A stretch of DNA of 64,000 bases from Candidatus Woesearchaeota archaeon (GTDB taxonomy: Archaea; Nanobdellota; Nanobdellia; Woesearchaeales; JACPBO01), in the NCBI GenBank assembly GCA_030651135.1, contig JAUSCS010000013.1:124001-188000 (forward strand), in the 5' to 3' direction. The notes beneath the pieces are model-generated. The model did no database searches. It was not told the DNA's origin and saw nothing but the letters and a program-made list of their open reading frames with translations. The position numbers and the translations under genes are program-made. Shown here piece after piece: positions 32,890 to 40,906 of this stretch (position 1 is the stretch's first letter; each line of letters starts with the position of its first letter).

Positions 32890-33600
32890 ATGCCGAAAGC
32901 AGTATTCCATGAATGGTTCAAAACTTACAAGAATGTATTTGATCAGCATAGCGAGCGCCTTATTTTCAAGCTGATTAGCGAGGGCTATTTTGAAGGATTA
33001 AAAAGTCCGATCTCAATCGGAAAGGAAGCGAATATTTTCTCAGCTGAAAAAAAGGACGGCAGCCCAGTTATTGTCAAGATTTACAGGCTGCAGAACTGCA
33101 ACTTCAATAAGATGTATTATTATATCCAGGCAGATCCAAGATTTCCTGCTTTAAAGAAACAGAGAAGAAAAGTCATATTTTCGTGGGTGCAGAGGGAATA
33201 CAGGAATTTACTAAAAGCAAGGGAAGCAGGAGCAAGAGTTCCAACGCCATTTACATTTGCAGACAATATCATTGTAATGGAATTCATAGGAGATGAAAAA
33301 GTTGCGCCAATGCTTAAAGATTCTTTGCCTTCAGATATGGCTTCTTTTTTTAATGACCTTGTTGATAATATGAAAAAAATGTACAAAGCAGGATTGGTGC
33401 ATGCTGATTTGTCTGCATTCAATATACTTAACTTTAATGATAGGCCTGTTTTTATTGATTTTTCACAGGGAACAGTCACAGACAACACAGAAGCGGAAAG
33501 TTTATTAAAAAGAGACATTAAAAACGTTTGTATATTTTTCAGAAAATATGGATTAAAGGCTGATGAAGAAAAAGTTTTAAAGAAAATTAAAGGTAAATAA
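32890..33600 (+). CDS. rio1: RIO1-type serine/threonine protein kinase
   Basis: 236 residues from ATG 32890, about 25 bases after a TATA box (CTTTTTATATC, 32861-32871), so leaderless. RIO kinases act in late small-subunit ribosome maturation. Visible: SPISIGKEANIFSAEKKDGS (P-loop-like), VIVKIYR with the ATP-binding Lys, the catalytic loop GLVHADLSAFNILNF, and the metal site PVFIDFSQG. The KH-domain gene follows two bases later, the usual archaeal pairing. Confidence 0.94.
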   Translation: MPKAVFHEWFKTYKNVFDQHSERLIFKLISEGYFEGLKSPISIGKEANIFSAEKKDGSPVIVKIYRLQNCNFNKMYYYIQADPRFPALKKQRRKVIFSWVQREYRNLLKAREAGARVPTPFTFADNIIVMEFIGDEKVAPMLKDSLPSDMASFFNDLVDNMKKMYKAGLVHADLSAFNILNFNDRPVFIDFSQGTVTDNTEAESLLKRDIKNVCIFFRKYGLKADEEKVLKKIKGK

Positions 33601-33601
33601 A

Positions 33602-34219
33602 ATGCAGGAATTCAGATACGAGCTCATTATACCGAAAGAAAGAATTGCAGTTTTAATAGGCAAAAAAGGCGAGGTCAAGAAAGCATTAGAGGCAAATACA
33701 AATACGAAATTAAATATTGATTCCAGGGAAGGCACTGTAAAAATAGAAGGCAAGGATGCAATAAGAATGTTCAATACACAAGAGGTTGTCAAGGCAATAG
33801 GCCGGGGCTTTAATCCTGATATTGCAATGCAGCTTCTTAAAGCAGACTATATTTTTGAGCTGATTGATCTAAAAGATTACGTGAAAGATAAGAAAAATCA
33901 CCTCATAAGGCTGAAAGGCAGGGTTATTGGTGAAAATGGAAAATCAAGGCGCATTATCGAAGAACTGACTGAAAGCGCCATATGCATCTATGGAAAAACC
34001 ATCGGCATCATAGGCGAAGCAGGGCACGTTTCTGTTGCCAAAAGAGCTGTTGAGAGCTTGCTTAAAGGAAGCCCGCATTCAACTGTTTACAGGTGGCTTG
34101 AAAAGCAGAGGAAAGAGTTGAAGAGAAAGGAGATGTTTAGCGAGGAGATTGAATTAAAAGAAAGTGTAAAGAAAATGCCACAACGTGATGCCGAAAATGC
34201 AAAGCACGAGAAAATTTAA
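33602..34219 (+). CDS. KH-domain ribosome-biogenesis protein (Dim2/Pno1-like)
   Basis: 205 residues with two KH domains: [20 protein letters not shown] (GKKG loop) and [20 protein letters not shown] (GENG loop). Archaeal relatives of Dim2/Pno1 bind the 16S rRNA 3' end and work with Rio1, the gene just upstream. The C-terminal ~35 residues are a charged tail reaching into the leader of top6B. Confidence 0.92.
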   Translation: MQEFRYELIIPKERIAVLIGKKGEVKKALEANTNTKLNIDSREGTVKIEGKDAIRMFNTQEVVKAIGRGFNPDIAMQLLKADYIFELIDLKDYVKDKKNHLIRLKGRVIGENGKSRRIIEELTESAICIYGKTIGIIGEAGHVSVAKRAVESLLKGSPHSTVYRWLEKQRKELKRKEMFSEEIELKESVKKMPQRDAENAKHEKI

Positions 34220-34316
34220 AAGAATTTTCTGTGTCCCGAAAACGCAAAGCGTTTTCAAGGACATTTTCAAGCACAAAAAGAATAATTATTTAAACAACCA
34301 TCATGCCATTTCAAAA

Positions 34317-35990
34317 ATGCCGAAAGAAAAAGAAGCGATAGAAGAAAGCAAAGAGCCGATCGCAATTGAGCTTGCTAAAGCTCAGAAAGAGATCTCAGTA
34401 GCGGAATTCTTTACGAAGAACAGGCATCTTCTTGGTTTTGATAATAAAAGAAAGGCATTATTGATGGCTGTGAAAGAAGCTGTTGATAATTCCTTGGATG
34501 CATGCGAAGAGGCAAGAGTTCTCCCGGAAGTAAAAGTTGATGTTATTGATATGGGCCAGGAAAGGTTCCGCGTCATTGTAGAGGATAACGGCCCAGGAAT
34601 TGTCAAGAAACAAATACCGCCTATTTTTGCAAAATTGCTTTATGGCTCAAAATTTCATACATTGAAGCAGAGCCGCGGCCAGCAGGGAATAGGAATAAGC
34701 GCTGCAGTTTTATATGCTCAATTGACAACAGGAAGGCCTGCAAAGATTGTCTCAAAAATCTCGCCGAAAGACCCTGCGCATTATTATGAGCTGCACATTG
34801 ATACGCAGCATAACAAGCCAGAGATTGTAAAAGAAGAAATCATTGAATGGAAAAAAGATCGTGGAACAAAAATAGAGCTTGACCTTGAAGCAGAATACCA
34901 AAAAGGAAGCCAGTCTGTTGACGAGTACTTAAAACAAGTTGCAATCGTAAATCCGCACATTACAATAATTTACACAAGCCCAAAAGCAGAGCAGATAATC
35001 TTCACAAGAATAAGCAATGAATTGCCTCCGCAGCCAAGGGAGATAAAGCCCCATCCTTACGGAGTTGAGCTTGGAATGCTTCTCAGCATGCTCAAAATTA
35101 CAGAATCAAGAACCTTGCAGAGCTTTTTGACAGCAGAATTTTCAAGAGTCGGCCCGGGAACAGCAAAAGAGATCTGCCAGAATGCAGCATTACTCCCAAA
35201 TACAAAGCCAAAAGATATGAGCAGGGAAATGGCTGAAAAATTATCGCAGGGAATACAGCAGACCAAAATAATTTCCCCTCCGACTGACTGCATAACCCCG
35301 ATTGGGGAAGCATTATTGGAAAAAGGATTAAAAAAAGAAATCAATGCAGAATTTTACTGCGCAACAAGCAGGCCGCCGGCTGTTTACCGCGGAAATCCGT
35401 TTATAATAGAGGCCGCTGTTGCATATGGAGGAGATTTGCCAAAAGAGGAAAGCGCAAAACTGCTGAGATATGCTAACAGAGTTCCATTGCTCTACCAGCA
35501 GGGAGCCTGCGCAATTTTTGACGCTGTTACGGAAACAAACTGGAAGCCTTATGGCCTGCAGCAGAGTGGAACTTCACTGCCTTTCGGGCCTATAGCGATT
35601 GTTGTTCATATGTCCTCTGTATGGGTCCCATTTACATCAGAAAGCAAGGAATCAATTGCGCATTATCCTGAAATTATGAAAGAGATAAAGCTCGCAGTTC
35701 AGGAATGCGGAAGAAAGCTGGGAAGTTATGTTTATAAGAAAAAACGTGTTTTAAATGAGGGCGCAAAGCGCGATTATATCAAAACATATATACCTCATGT
35801 TGCAGAAGCTCTTAAAGAAATTGTTGGCTTTAAGGAAGCTGATGAGAAAAAAGTTGAGAAATGCCTTGCTGAGATACTTGAAAAAAATAGGGGAGAACTA
35901 GAAGACCTGGAAATTGAAAACGAAGAATATGATGAAGAATTTGCTAAGATCGGCAGGGAAGACAGCAAAGAAGAGGCAGAAAATGAATAA
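34317..35990 (+). CDS. top6B: DNA topoisomerase VI subunit B
   Basis: ATPase subunit of the archaeal type IIB topoisomerase. 557 residues from ATG 34317; TATA-like AATTATTTAAAC (34283-34294) sits ~25 bases upstream, so the mRNA is probably leaderless. GHKL motifs: [31 protein letters not shown] and [13 protein letters not shown]; a transducer-domain segment [20 protein letters not shown] with a conserved Lys nearby. The H2TH and transducer regions appear complete. Overlaps top6A by eight bases. Confidence 0.95.
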   Translation: MPKEKEAIEESKEPIAIELAKAQKEISVAEFFTKNRHLLGFDNKRKALLMAVKEAVDNSLDACEEARVLPEVKVDVIDMGQERFRVIVEDNGPGIVKKQIPPIFAKLLYGSKFHTLKQSRGQQGIGISAAVLYAQLTTGRPAKIVSKISPKDPAHYYELHIDTQHNKPEIVKEEIIEWKKDRGTKIELDLEAEYQKGSQSVDEYLKQVAIVNPHITIIYTSPKAEQIIFTRISNELPPQPREIKPHPYGVELGMLLSMLKITESRTLQSFLTAEFSRVGPGTAKEICQNAALLPNTKPKDMSREMAEKLSQGIQQTKIISPPTDCITPIGEALLEKGLKKEINAEFYCATSRPPAVYRGNPFIIEAAVAYGGDLPKEESAKLLRYANRVPLLYQQGACAIFDAVTETNWKPYGLQQSGTSLPFGPIAIVVHMSSVWVPFTSESKESIAHYPEIMKEIKLAVQECGRKLGSYVYKKKRVLNEGAKRDYIKTYIPHVAEALKEIVGFKEADEKKVEKCLAEILEKNRGELEDLEIENEEYDEEFAKIGREDSKEEAENE

Positions 35991-37065
35991 AGTTGCACAA
36001 CAGATCATAGAACTTGCGCAGGGAATATATAAGTCAATTTTAGCCAAAAAACAGCCTAAAGTAGAATCGCCCCTGAGAGCTTTAGCCAATGTCAAGTATG
36101 ACGAAAAAACAGGCTATTTTGATTTGGTCGGAAAGATGAAATCAAGAACACTTACTGTAGGCAGCGTTAAAACATTCGCCCAGACTTTGCGGATGATGGC
36201 TTTATCAAAGGAATTAGTAGATAAAGATGATATTGCAACTAAAAGAGAGGCTTATTATGTTTCTAAAAACTGGGGCGAGGCCAGATTCAAAGAACAGCCG
36301 GAATCAGATACTGTTATGGATGATATTGAAGCAATGCTGATGGTTAATCGCGAGCAAATGGGCTTTATCCCGGAGGAAAAAGGCGGAGAAGTTGCCGGAA
36401 GGCTGATTGTAATTGACAAAGACCAGGATACAGGGAAAGAATTAAAGATTGACTGCACTAAAATGGGTTCTGGCGCATATTCTATTCCTTCATCTGTAGA
36501 GGAATTAAAATTTGAGACAGACGCAAAATTCATACTTGCTATAGAGACAGCAGGCATGTTCCAGAGATTAGTAAAGCATAATTACTGGAAAAAAGCAGAC
36601 TGCATTTTAATTTCAATGGGCGGGGTTCCGACAAGGGCGTGCAGAAGGTTTATCAGAAGGCTGGCGGATTTTAAAAAACTGCCTGTTTATGTTTTTACCG
36701 ATAATGATCCTTATGGGTACATGAACATATACAGGACGCTTAAGGTTGGCTCTGGCAATTCCGCGCATATTAACAGATATTTTTGCGTTCCAAATGCGAG
36801 ATTTTTAGGGGTTACAACGCAGGATGTCATAGATTATAAATTGCCTTCGCATCCTCTGAAAGAAGTAGATATTAAGAGAGCCAAAGATGCGCTGAAAAAT
36901 GATCCATTTGTACTGCATCATAAGGAATGGCAGAATGCCATAAAACAGATGATAGACTTAAAAGTCAGGGCAGAGCAGCAAGCTTTGGCTGCCTGGGGGC
37001 TCAACTATGTGATCAATACTTACCTGCCGGATAAGCTAAAGCACCCTGAGAAGTTTTTACCGTAA
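35983..37065 (+). CDS. top6A: DNA topoisomerase VI subunit A (Spo11-like)
   Basis: DNA-cleaving subunit. 360 residues from ATG 35983. The 5Y-CAP domain carries the catalytic Tyr in [14 protein letters not shown] (~91-92). The Toprim domain shows [27 protein letters not shown] and [20 protein letters not shown] with the metal-binding acidic residues. Translation is coupled to top6B by overlapping ATG/TAA. Confidence 0.96.
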   Translation: MNKVAQQIIELAQGIYKSILAKKQPKVESPLRALANVKYDEKTGYFDLVGKMKSRTLTVGSVKTFAQTLRMMALSKELVDKDDIATKREAYYVSKNWGEARFKEQPESDTVMDDIEAMLMVNREQMGFIPEEKGGEVAGRLIVIDKDQDTGKELKIDCTKMGSGAYSIPSSVEELKFETDAKFILAIETAGMFQRLVKHNYWKKADCILISMGGVPTRACRRFIRRLADFKKLPVYVFTDNDPYGYMNIYRTLKVGSGNSAHINRYFCVPNARFLGVTTQDVIDYKLPSHPLKEVDIKRAKDALKNDPFVLHHKEWQNAIKQMIDLKVRAEQQALAAWGLNYVINTYLPDKLKHPEKFLP

Positions 37066-37067
37066 AC

Positions 37068-37577
37068 TTATCTTTCCATTATTTCCTTTGTCTTTGCAAT
37101 GACCTTTTTTGCCAGTTCAAAAAGTTCTTTGTACAAATCATCTTTAATAGAAAGGCTTGTTCCGTATTGATACAGCTCCCTTATGTCAATTGTTGTTTGT
37201 TCCTCTTTTTTCTCAATATCTAAGGATGATATTTTATCTAACAGCTCTTTTTCAAAATCAATTTTACCATCTTCAATTAAGCTGTGAACTAAAGCAAAAG
37301 TGCATTCCTGATTCCCAGAATCATAACCGAATTTTGCAGCTATTGCAAGCAGGCAGTGATACATTGAATAAAACACGGTGCTTGCGCTTATGTCTGAGAA
37401 ATTCCCTTTTTTCAAATAACCTGTTGCTTCAAGATAATGCTCTGCTTTTGTTATATGGCCTCGTGCTTTTTCTAAGTTTGGATTTGCCTTGGCAAGCCCT
37501 CTATGTTTTCCTGTTTCCTTTAATTCCCGCTCTGCTTTTTTCAAGCACCATTCAACCTTGTTTTTTGCATGGCTCAT
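37068..37577 (-). CDS. HEPN-domain protein (toxin of a HEPN-MNT pair)
   Basis: 169-residue all-helical protein. The HEPN core is recognisable in KAEHYLEATGYLKKGNFSDI and ISASTVFYSMYHCLLAIAAK, followed by ALVHSLIEDGKIDFEKELLD. HEPN partners of MNT proteins are ribonuclease toxins that the nucleotidyltransferase silences, often by AMPylation. It overlaps the MNT gene by four bases. Confidence 0.87.
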   Translation of the reverse strand: MSHAKNKVEWCLKKAERELKETGKHRGLAKANPNLEKARGHITKAEHYLEATGYLKKGNFSDISASTVFYSMYHCLLAIAAKFGYDSGNQECTFALVHSLIEDGKIDFEKELLDKISSLDIEKKEEQTTIDIRELYQYGTSLSIKDDLYKELFELAKKVIAKTKEIMER

Positions 37578-38158
37578 CTTTTCATCACATCTATAAATGT
37601 GTCCTCCCCAAAAGCAACTATGCCTTTTATGGCATTCAGTATTATCTTATCCTGTTTTTTAATGTTGCTCTTAATATCTTCTTTTGATTGGTATATGGGA
37701 TGCAGCTTTTTTATGTTTACGAAATTTATTTTTTCCACTTCTTTCTTAAGCTTTTGAAATCTTTTTTGTTCTGCAGCGAGAAGCACATCTACATCTTTCG
37801 CTTCCTTCTGCTTATTTAAGACAGAGCCGAACAATAGTGCAAAATCTGCATTTTTTATTTTGCTGATTTCCCTCAGCCACACCTTTACGTAGCTTGAAGC
37901 CTGCTCTGCTTCTCTTTTCAGCAGAAATTTTATGTATTCCCTTACGTAATCATTTTCAAGAGCTAATTGATAAAACCTTGCTCTCCCCAATTGCCTTGAA
38001 ACTATTATCCCTTCCTTTTCAATCCTTCTTGCTATCTTCAAAGCGCCCATCGGGCTGATTCCCATAGCTCTCGCTATGCTGCTCGCGTTATATTCTGTTG
38101 CTGGATTTTTGAAGATGCCCAGGATAAAGAGCATCTCGTTTTTGGCTATGTCTCTCAT
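37574..38158 (-). CDS. wHTH-nucleotidyltransferase (MNT) antitoxin
   Basis: 194 residues from ATG 38158. The N-terminal winged helix (FILGIFKNPATEYNASSIAR, AMGISPMGALKIARRIEKEG) should bind DNA. The minimal nucleotidyltransferase motif GSVLNKQKEAKDVDVLL (GS...DxD) is intact, so AMPylation of the HEPN partner is possible. The ATG follows directly after two exact tandem operator-like repeats, so transcript leaders are minimal and autoregulation likely. Confidence 0.9.
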   Translation of the reverse strand: MRDIAKNEMLFILGIFKNPATEYNASSIARAMGISPMGALKIARRIEKEGIIVSRQLGRARFYQLALENDYVREYIKFLLKREAEQASSYVKVWLREISKIKNADFALLFGSVLNKQKEAKDVDVLLAAEQKRFQKLKKEVEKINFVNIKKLHPIYQSKEDIKSNIKKQDKIILNAIKGIVAFGEDTFIDVMKR

Positions 38159-38199
38159 ATAAACTCCAAGTTTAAATATATAAACTCCAAGTTTAAATA
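38158..38199 (-). promoter_or_regulatory. Tandem operator/TATA repeat of the HEPN-MNT operon
   Basis: Two exact adjacent 21-bp copies (38158-38178 and 38179-38199). Each contains on the minus strand a TATTTAAA box and the palindrome AAACT-TGG-AGTTT. The start codon abuts the proximal copy. The one-turn-spaced duplicated site overlapping the promoter fits cooperative repression by the wHTH domain of the MNT protein. Confidence 0.75.
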
Positions 38200-38250
38200 C
38201 TTTTCGGTTTTGAAATGCGCAGATGATCGGTTTTATTGAAAATTGCACAT

Positions 38251-38281
38251 AGGGTTTAAAACCCCGCACTTTAGTGCTGGG
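38251..38281. other. Palindromes resembling an IS200/IS605 end
   Basis: GGGTTTAAAACCC is followed at once by CCCGCACT-TT-AGTGCTGGG and GATGAGG. The layout (A-rich run, C-rich stem, TTTAG-type loop, G-rich stem, GATGAGG) resembles right-end hairpins of IS200/IS605 elements or the TnpB-associated RNA. No transposase or tnpB is nearby, so it would be a remnant. Placed between the HEPN-MNT operon promoter and the wHTH gene. Confidence 0.35.
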
Positions 38282-38295
38282 ATGAGGTAACAATA

Positions 38296-38574
38296 CTAAA
38301 CTTTTCCAATTTCTTTTAAAATTTTCTCCACATCTTTTGCCGTTTTCTTTCCTAAAGAAGTTATTTTGTAAAATCTGAACTTACGCTCATTAGGATTCTC
38401 ACAAACTATTACTTTTCTGCTCAAAAGCTCTTTTAATGTCCTGCTCGTATGAGATTCGTACATATTTGTTCTTTTCATAATTTGGGAGGGGGTTAGCTTC
38501 TCCTTTGCAAGTAGAAGAAGTACTTTTCTTCTATTCTTGGCTCTGAGGACAAATGAAATTAATTTACAATCCAT
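38296..38574 (-). CDS. Winged-helix transcriptional regulator
   Basis: 92 residues: FVLRAKNRRKVLLLLAKEKL, then TPSQIMKRTNMYESHTSRTL-KELL as recognition helix and KVIVCENPNERKFRFYKIT as wing. MarR/ArsR-like archaeal wHTH. It diverges from the lipoprotein gene at 38692, and an inverted repeat sits in between, so it probably controls both. Confidence 0.85.
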   Translation of the reverse strand: MDCKLISFVLRAKNRRKVLLLLAKEKLTPSQIMKRTNMYESHTSRTLKELLSRKVIVCENPNERKFRFYKITSLGKKTAKDVEKILKEIGKV

Positions 38575-38579
38575 ATGTA

Positions 38580-38627
38580 GAAATGGTAAGTCAAATAATA
38601 AATAAGGATACTACCATTTCACTTACC
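38580..38627. promoter_or_regulatory. Inverted-repeat operator between wHTH and lipoprotein genes
   Basis: GAAATGGTA (38580-38588) is matched by TACCATTTC (38612-38620), and GGTAAGT (38585-38591) by ACTTACC (38621-38627). The sites immediately precede the wHTH ATG and the TATA box (GATTTAAATAG, 38639-38649) of the divergent lipoprotein gene. Confidence 0.6.
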
Positions 38628-38691
38628 AAAATTAGAAAGATTTAAATAGCCTTTGTACTTAACAGGCACCATAATAAGCAGGGCGGTTTTT

Positions 38692-39402
38692 ATGAAAAAA
38701 ATAATATTAATAGTATTGTTTGGATTGATTTTGGGCATTTTGGTTTTAAGCGGATGTAGTAATTTAGACTTGAATAAATTGAGCAAAGAAGATGTGAATA
38801 AGATAATTGTCTGCGAGAAACCTTATATAAGACATGCTTCTGAATGTTGTTTAGACCAAAATGACAATAAAATATGCGACAAAGACGAAACTCAGGAAGT
38901 TCCAAAAAATGAAACTCTTATTGAATCTCAAAAAACCGATGTTGTTGCCGAGAATAAATCCGAAAAACCTGTTGAATATATAATCCCAACAGACAAATGT
39001 GTGACTGTAAAATTTACTAAGGATGTTTGGGAAAGTTATACTGAACAAGAGCCTTACACAGATACAGAGTATTATTATGTTACCGAAAAGACAACAATGA
39101 GCTGCTTTGATGCAATGAAAGAAGGTCTTAATAAACATCCTGAGTGTCTAAGTTCAAATTCGTTAAGTGATATAATTTGTTCTGGTCAATGTTATAAAGA
39201 ACAAGAAGTCCAAAAACAAAGAGAGGTAACTAAATATAGGTCAACGACTAAATCTCGTTTGGTGACAAGCACAGAAGATAGAAACTTTTGTGGCGAATCT
39301 ATTAGGCATGTTTGTACTATAAGTTCAGAAGGACAAATTACTTGCCCTGAAAGTTGCAAAGAAACAAGTTTAGGAGATATCACTTGTCAAACCAAAAGGT
39401 AA
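38692..39402 (+). CDS. Lipoprotein with Cys-rich extracellular domain
   Basis: 236 residues. The signal sequence KKIILIVLFGLILGILVLSG ends in the lipobox LSGC. The mature part has paired cysteines (CEKPYIRHASECCLDQNDNK-ICD, then CVTVKF and CSGQCYKEQ-like motifs) and a Tyr/Thr-rich segment (YTEQEPYTDTEYYYVTEKT). No family recognised. Start at ATG 38692 gives the signal peptide a proper basic N-terminus. Heads a run of small genes. Confidence 0.75.
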   Translation: MKKIILIVLFGLILGILVLSGCSNLDLNKLSKEDVNKIIVCEKPYIRHASECCLDQNDNKICDKDETQEVPKNETLIESQKTDVVAENKSEKPVEYIIPTDKCVTVKFTKDVWESYTEQEPYTDTEYYYVTEKTTMSCFDAMKEGLNKHPECLSSNSLSDIICSGQCYKEQEVQKQREVTKYRSTTKSRLVTSTEDRNFCGESIRHVCTISSEGQITCPESCKETSLGDITCQTKR

Positions 39403-39662
39403 TGAGAAAGAAAATGCCTAAAAAAGTAACAACAAAAGAACATCGGATGTTATTTGTAACTATATTCGCCACTATTTTAGTTGCTCAAATTGCCGATAAA
39501 ATTTTTGATTCTTTTTTAAGAGTATGGGGTTCACCAGATTTTAATTTTATTAGTAAAATAGCAGGTATTGTTGCTTACGTTTTGCTTGTAGGCATTATTT
39601 TGTTTTTTACAATGCTCATTGCATTAAAACTTTTTGGGTTTAAGACAAATAAATATTTTTAG
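39402..39662 (+). CDS. Small two-helix membrane protein
   Basis: 86 residues from ATG 39402, which overlaps the lipoprotein stop (TAATG). Two hydrophobic helices (MLFVTIFATILVAQIADKIF and AGIVAYVLLVGIILFFTMLI) with basic ends. Function unknown; translational coupling ties it to the lipoprotein. Confidence 0.65.
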   Translation: MRKKMPKKVTTKEHRMLFVTIFATILVAQIADKIFDSFLRVWGSPDFNFISKIAGIVAYVLLVGIILFFTMLIALKLFGFKTNKYF

Positions 39663-39672
39663 GGTGATTTAA

Positions 39673-39984
39673 ATGGCTAAATTTGAAGGTTCAGCAAAAA
39701 TATCGAAAAAAGAAGGTGATACCTCTATCAATGTTAGTTTGGGTAAAAAAGGATTTTTTGAAAGATTAAGAGAAAGAAGAGAATCTCAACTAAAACAAAA
39801 GCAACAATTTTGCGGTAATTGTGGTAAATTTATGAAAGAATCCTTTGCTATTTGTGCTGAAGATCAGAGAAAGCTGATGTATGATTGGCAAAGAACTTTT
39901 TTGTGTAAAGATTGTGCTAAAAAATGCAACAAATGCGGTAAATATTATTGTCCTACACATTTAAAGAAGCATAAATGCATTTGA
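39673..39984 (+). CDS. Zinc-ribbon protein
   Basis: 103 residues. The first half is basic and charged; the second half has paired zinc-binding motifs: CGNCGKFMKESFAIC, LCKDCAKKCNKCGKYYCPTH and a final HKC. This resembles a FYVE/AN1-like or B-box-like cross-brace. The start follows AGGGTGATTTAA. Possibly a nucleic-acid- or protein-binding factor. Confidence 0.7.
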   Translation: MAKFEGSAKISKKEGDTSINVSLGKKGFFERLRERRESQLKQKQQFCGNCGKFMKESFAICAEDQRKLMYDWQRTFLCKDCAKKCNKCGKYYCPTHLKKHKCI

Positions 39985-40020
39985 TAGAAGACGAGTATAA
40001 AAAGTAAAAGGTAATGCAAA

Positions 40021-40392
40021 ATGATATTAGATGTTTTATTTGGTTTAGTGCCAAAAGAATACTATATTTTGATTAGTCCAATCTCATTGATTATTTTAGG
40101 CATAGTGATAGACACAAAAATAAAAGAAGGCGAAGGTTTTGTTGGGCGTCTTAGTATGTTTTCACATTCTATGGCCTTAGCTAGCTTTTATTCATCTATA
40201 CCAAAAACACCTTTAATTATGAAAATAATTGTGAATATTGCGATCATCTTAGGTCTTATTGGGGTAATTGCATATGCTATGAATAAAAGTTTAAGCCATG
40301 AAAATTACTATAAATTTACAAAAATATTTAATCCTTTAATAACAGGTCTATTGATTTTAATTTATTATATTTTTCCAACGTGGTTTATTTAA
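40021..40392 (+). CDS. Small four-helix membrane protein
   Basis: 123 residues with four hydrophobic segments (for example YYILISPISLIILGIVIDTK, then MKIIVNIAIILGLIGVIAYA and NPLITGLLILIYYIFPTWFI). No family recognised. It is the last of four small plus-strand genes that probably share a transcript with the lipoprotein. Confidence 0.6.
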   Translation: MILDVLFGLVPKEYYILISPISLIILGIVIDTKIKEGEGFVGRLSMFSHSMALASFYSSIPKTPLIMKIIVNIAIILGLIGVIAYAMNKSLSHENYYKFTKIFNPLITGLLILIYYIFPTWFI

Positions 40393-40466
40393 TTACAGCC
40401 AAGATTACTACATCATCGCAGAACTTACCGTAAACTTTATAAATTCTGAAATTATTATTCTCTATT

Positions 40467-40610
40467 ATGCCAAAAACAAGCATTCCAGAATGCTGCATTG
40501 ACTGCATCAAATGGGAAAAGTTCAGGGAAGACTGCCATGTCTATTGGGAAGGGAAGAAGAACTGCACCCAGCATTCCAGGCTTTGGGGCAGTGAACAGCC
40601 TATTCTCTGA
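40467..40610 (+). CDS. Small Cys-rich zinc-finger-like protein
   Basis: 47 residues: PKTSIPECCIDCIKWEKFRE, DCHVYWEGKKNC, then a short tail. Spaced cysteines (CC..C...C...C) suggest one zinc site. A TATA box (CTTTATAAATT, 40434-40444) lies about 25 bases before the ATG, so the mRNA is probably leaderless. Function unknown. Confidence 0.65.
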   Translation: MPKTSIPECCIDCIKWEKFREDCHVYWEGKKNCTQHSRLWGSEQPIL

Positions 40611-40669
40611 CAAAATAAGGAAAATAAACAAAAACATTTATAAATAAATTTCAAATCTTTATTTCTTAA

Positions 40670-40772
40670 GCCCTCGTAGCTTAGACGCATTGGGTTTAGG
40701 CTCATGTGGAGCAATAGGTAGAGCGCATGACTGTTAATCATGAGGTCGGCAGTCCGAGTCTGCCCGAGGGCG
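40670..40772 (+). tRNA. tRNA-Asn(GTT) with a D-arm intron
   Basis: Acceptor GCCCTCG/CGAGGGC, discriminator G; anticodon stem CATGA/TCATG with loop CTGTTAA (GTT); T arm GGCAG-TCCGAGT-CTGCC. The D arm is only complete (GCTC-AATAGGTA-GAGC) if about 30 bases (near 40682-40711) are removed, so the intron breaks the 5' D stem around position 12/13. A TATA-like TTTATAAATAA at 40637-40647 sits ~25 bases upstream. Confidence 0.9.
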
Positions 40773-40777
40773 CTTTT

Positions 40778-40899
40778 GGCCCCGTAGCTTAGCCTGGTTA
40801 GAGCGTACGAGTAGAAGCTACGAAACTGATAACCGGCTTAGACATCGTAAGGATGAAAAATCCCGATTAAGGTCTGGAGTTCAAATCTCCGCGGGGCCA
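40778..40899 (+). tRNA. tRNA-Ile(GAT) needing three introns removed
   Basis: Acceptor GGCCCCG/CGGGGCC with A73, D arm GCTT-AGCCTGGTTA-GAGC, T arm TGGAG-TTCAAAT-CTCCG. Between D and T arms the gene is far too long. A perfect anticodon arm (TACGA-CTGATAA-TCGTA) and variable loop AGGTC arise only if three segments go: 40811-40825 (15 nt), 40832-40843 (12 nt, the canonical 37/38 site) and 40853-40872 (20 nt). Boundaries may shift by a few bases. Five bases separate it from tRNA-Asn. Confidence 0.8.
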
Positions 40900-40906
40900 T
40901 TTTCTT

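Noticed and set aside
34185-34316. 44-residue N-terminal extension of Top6B
   Set aside because: Not typical of the family; a TATA box at 34283-34294 inside it indicates the leaderless ATG at 34317.
38158-38199. CRISPR remnant at the tandem 21-bp repeat
   Set aside because: The copies abut with no spacer and overlap a promoter; operator duplication explains them.
37574-38293. Longer MNT protein starting at 38293
   Set aside because: The extension translates the tandem operator repeat (KLGVYIFKLGVY) and upstream palindromes; ATG 38158 directly follows the promoter.
40682-40711. tRNA-Asn read without an intron
   Set aside because: The D arm would be about 48 bases with no GG-containing loop in place; removing 30 bases restores a standard D arm.
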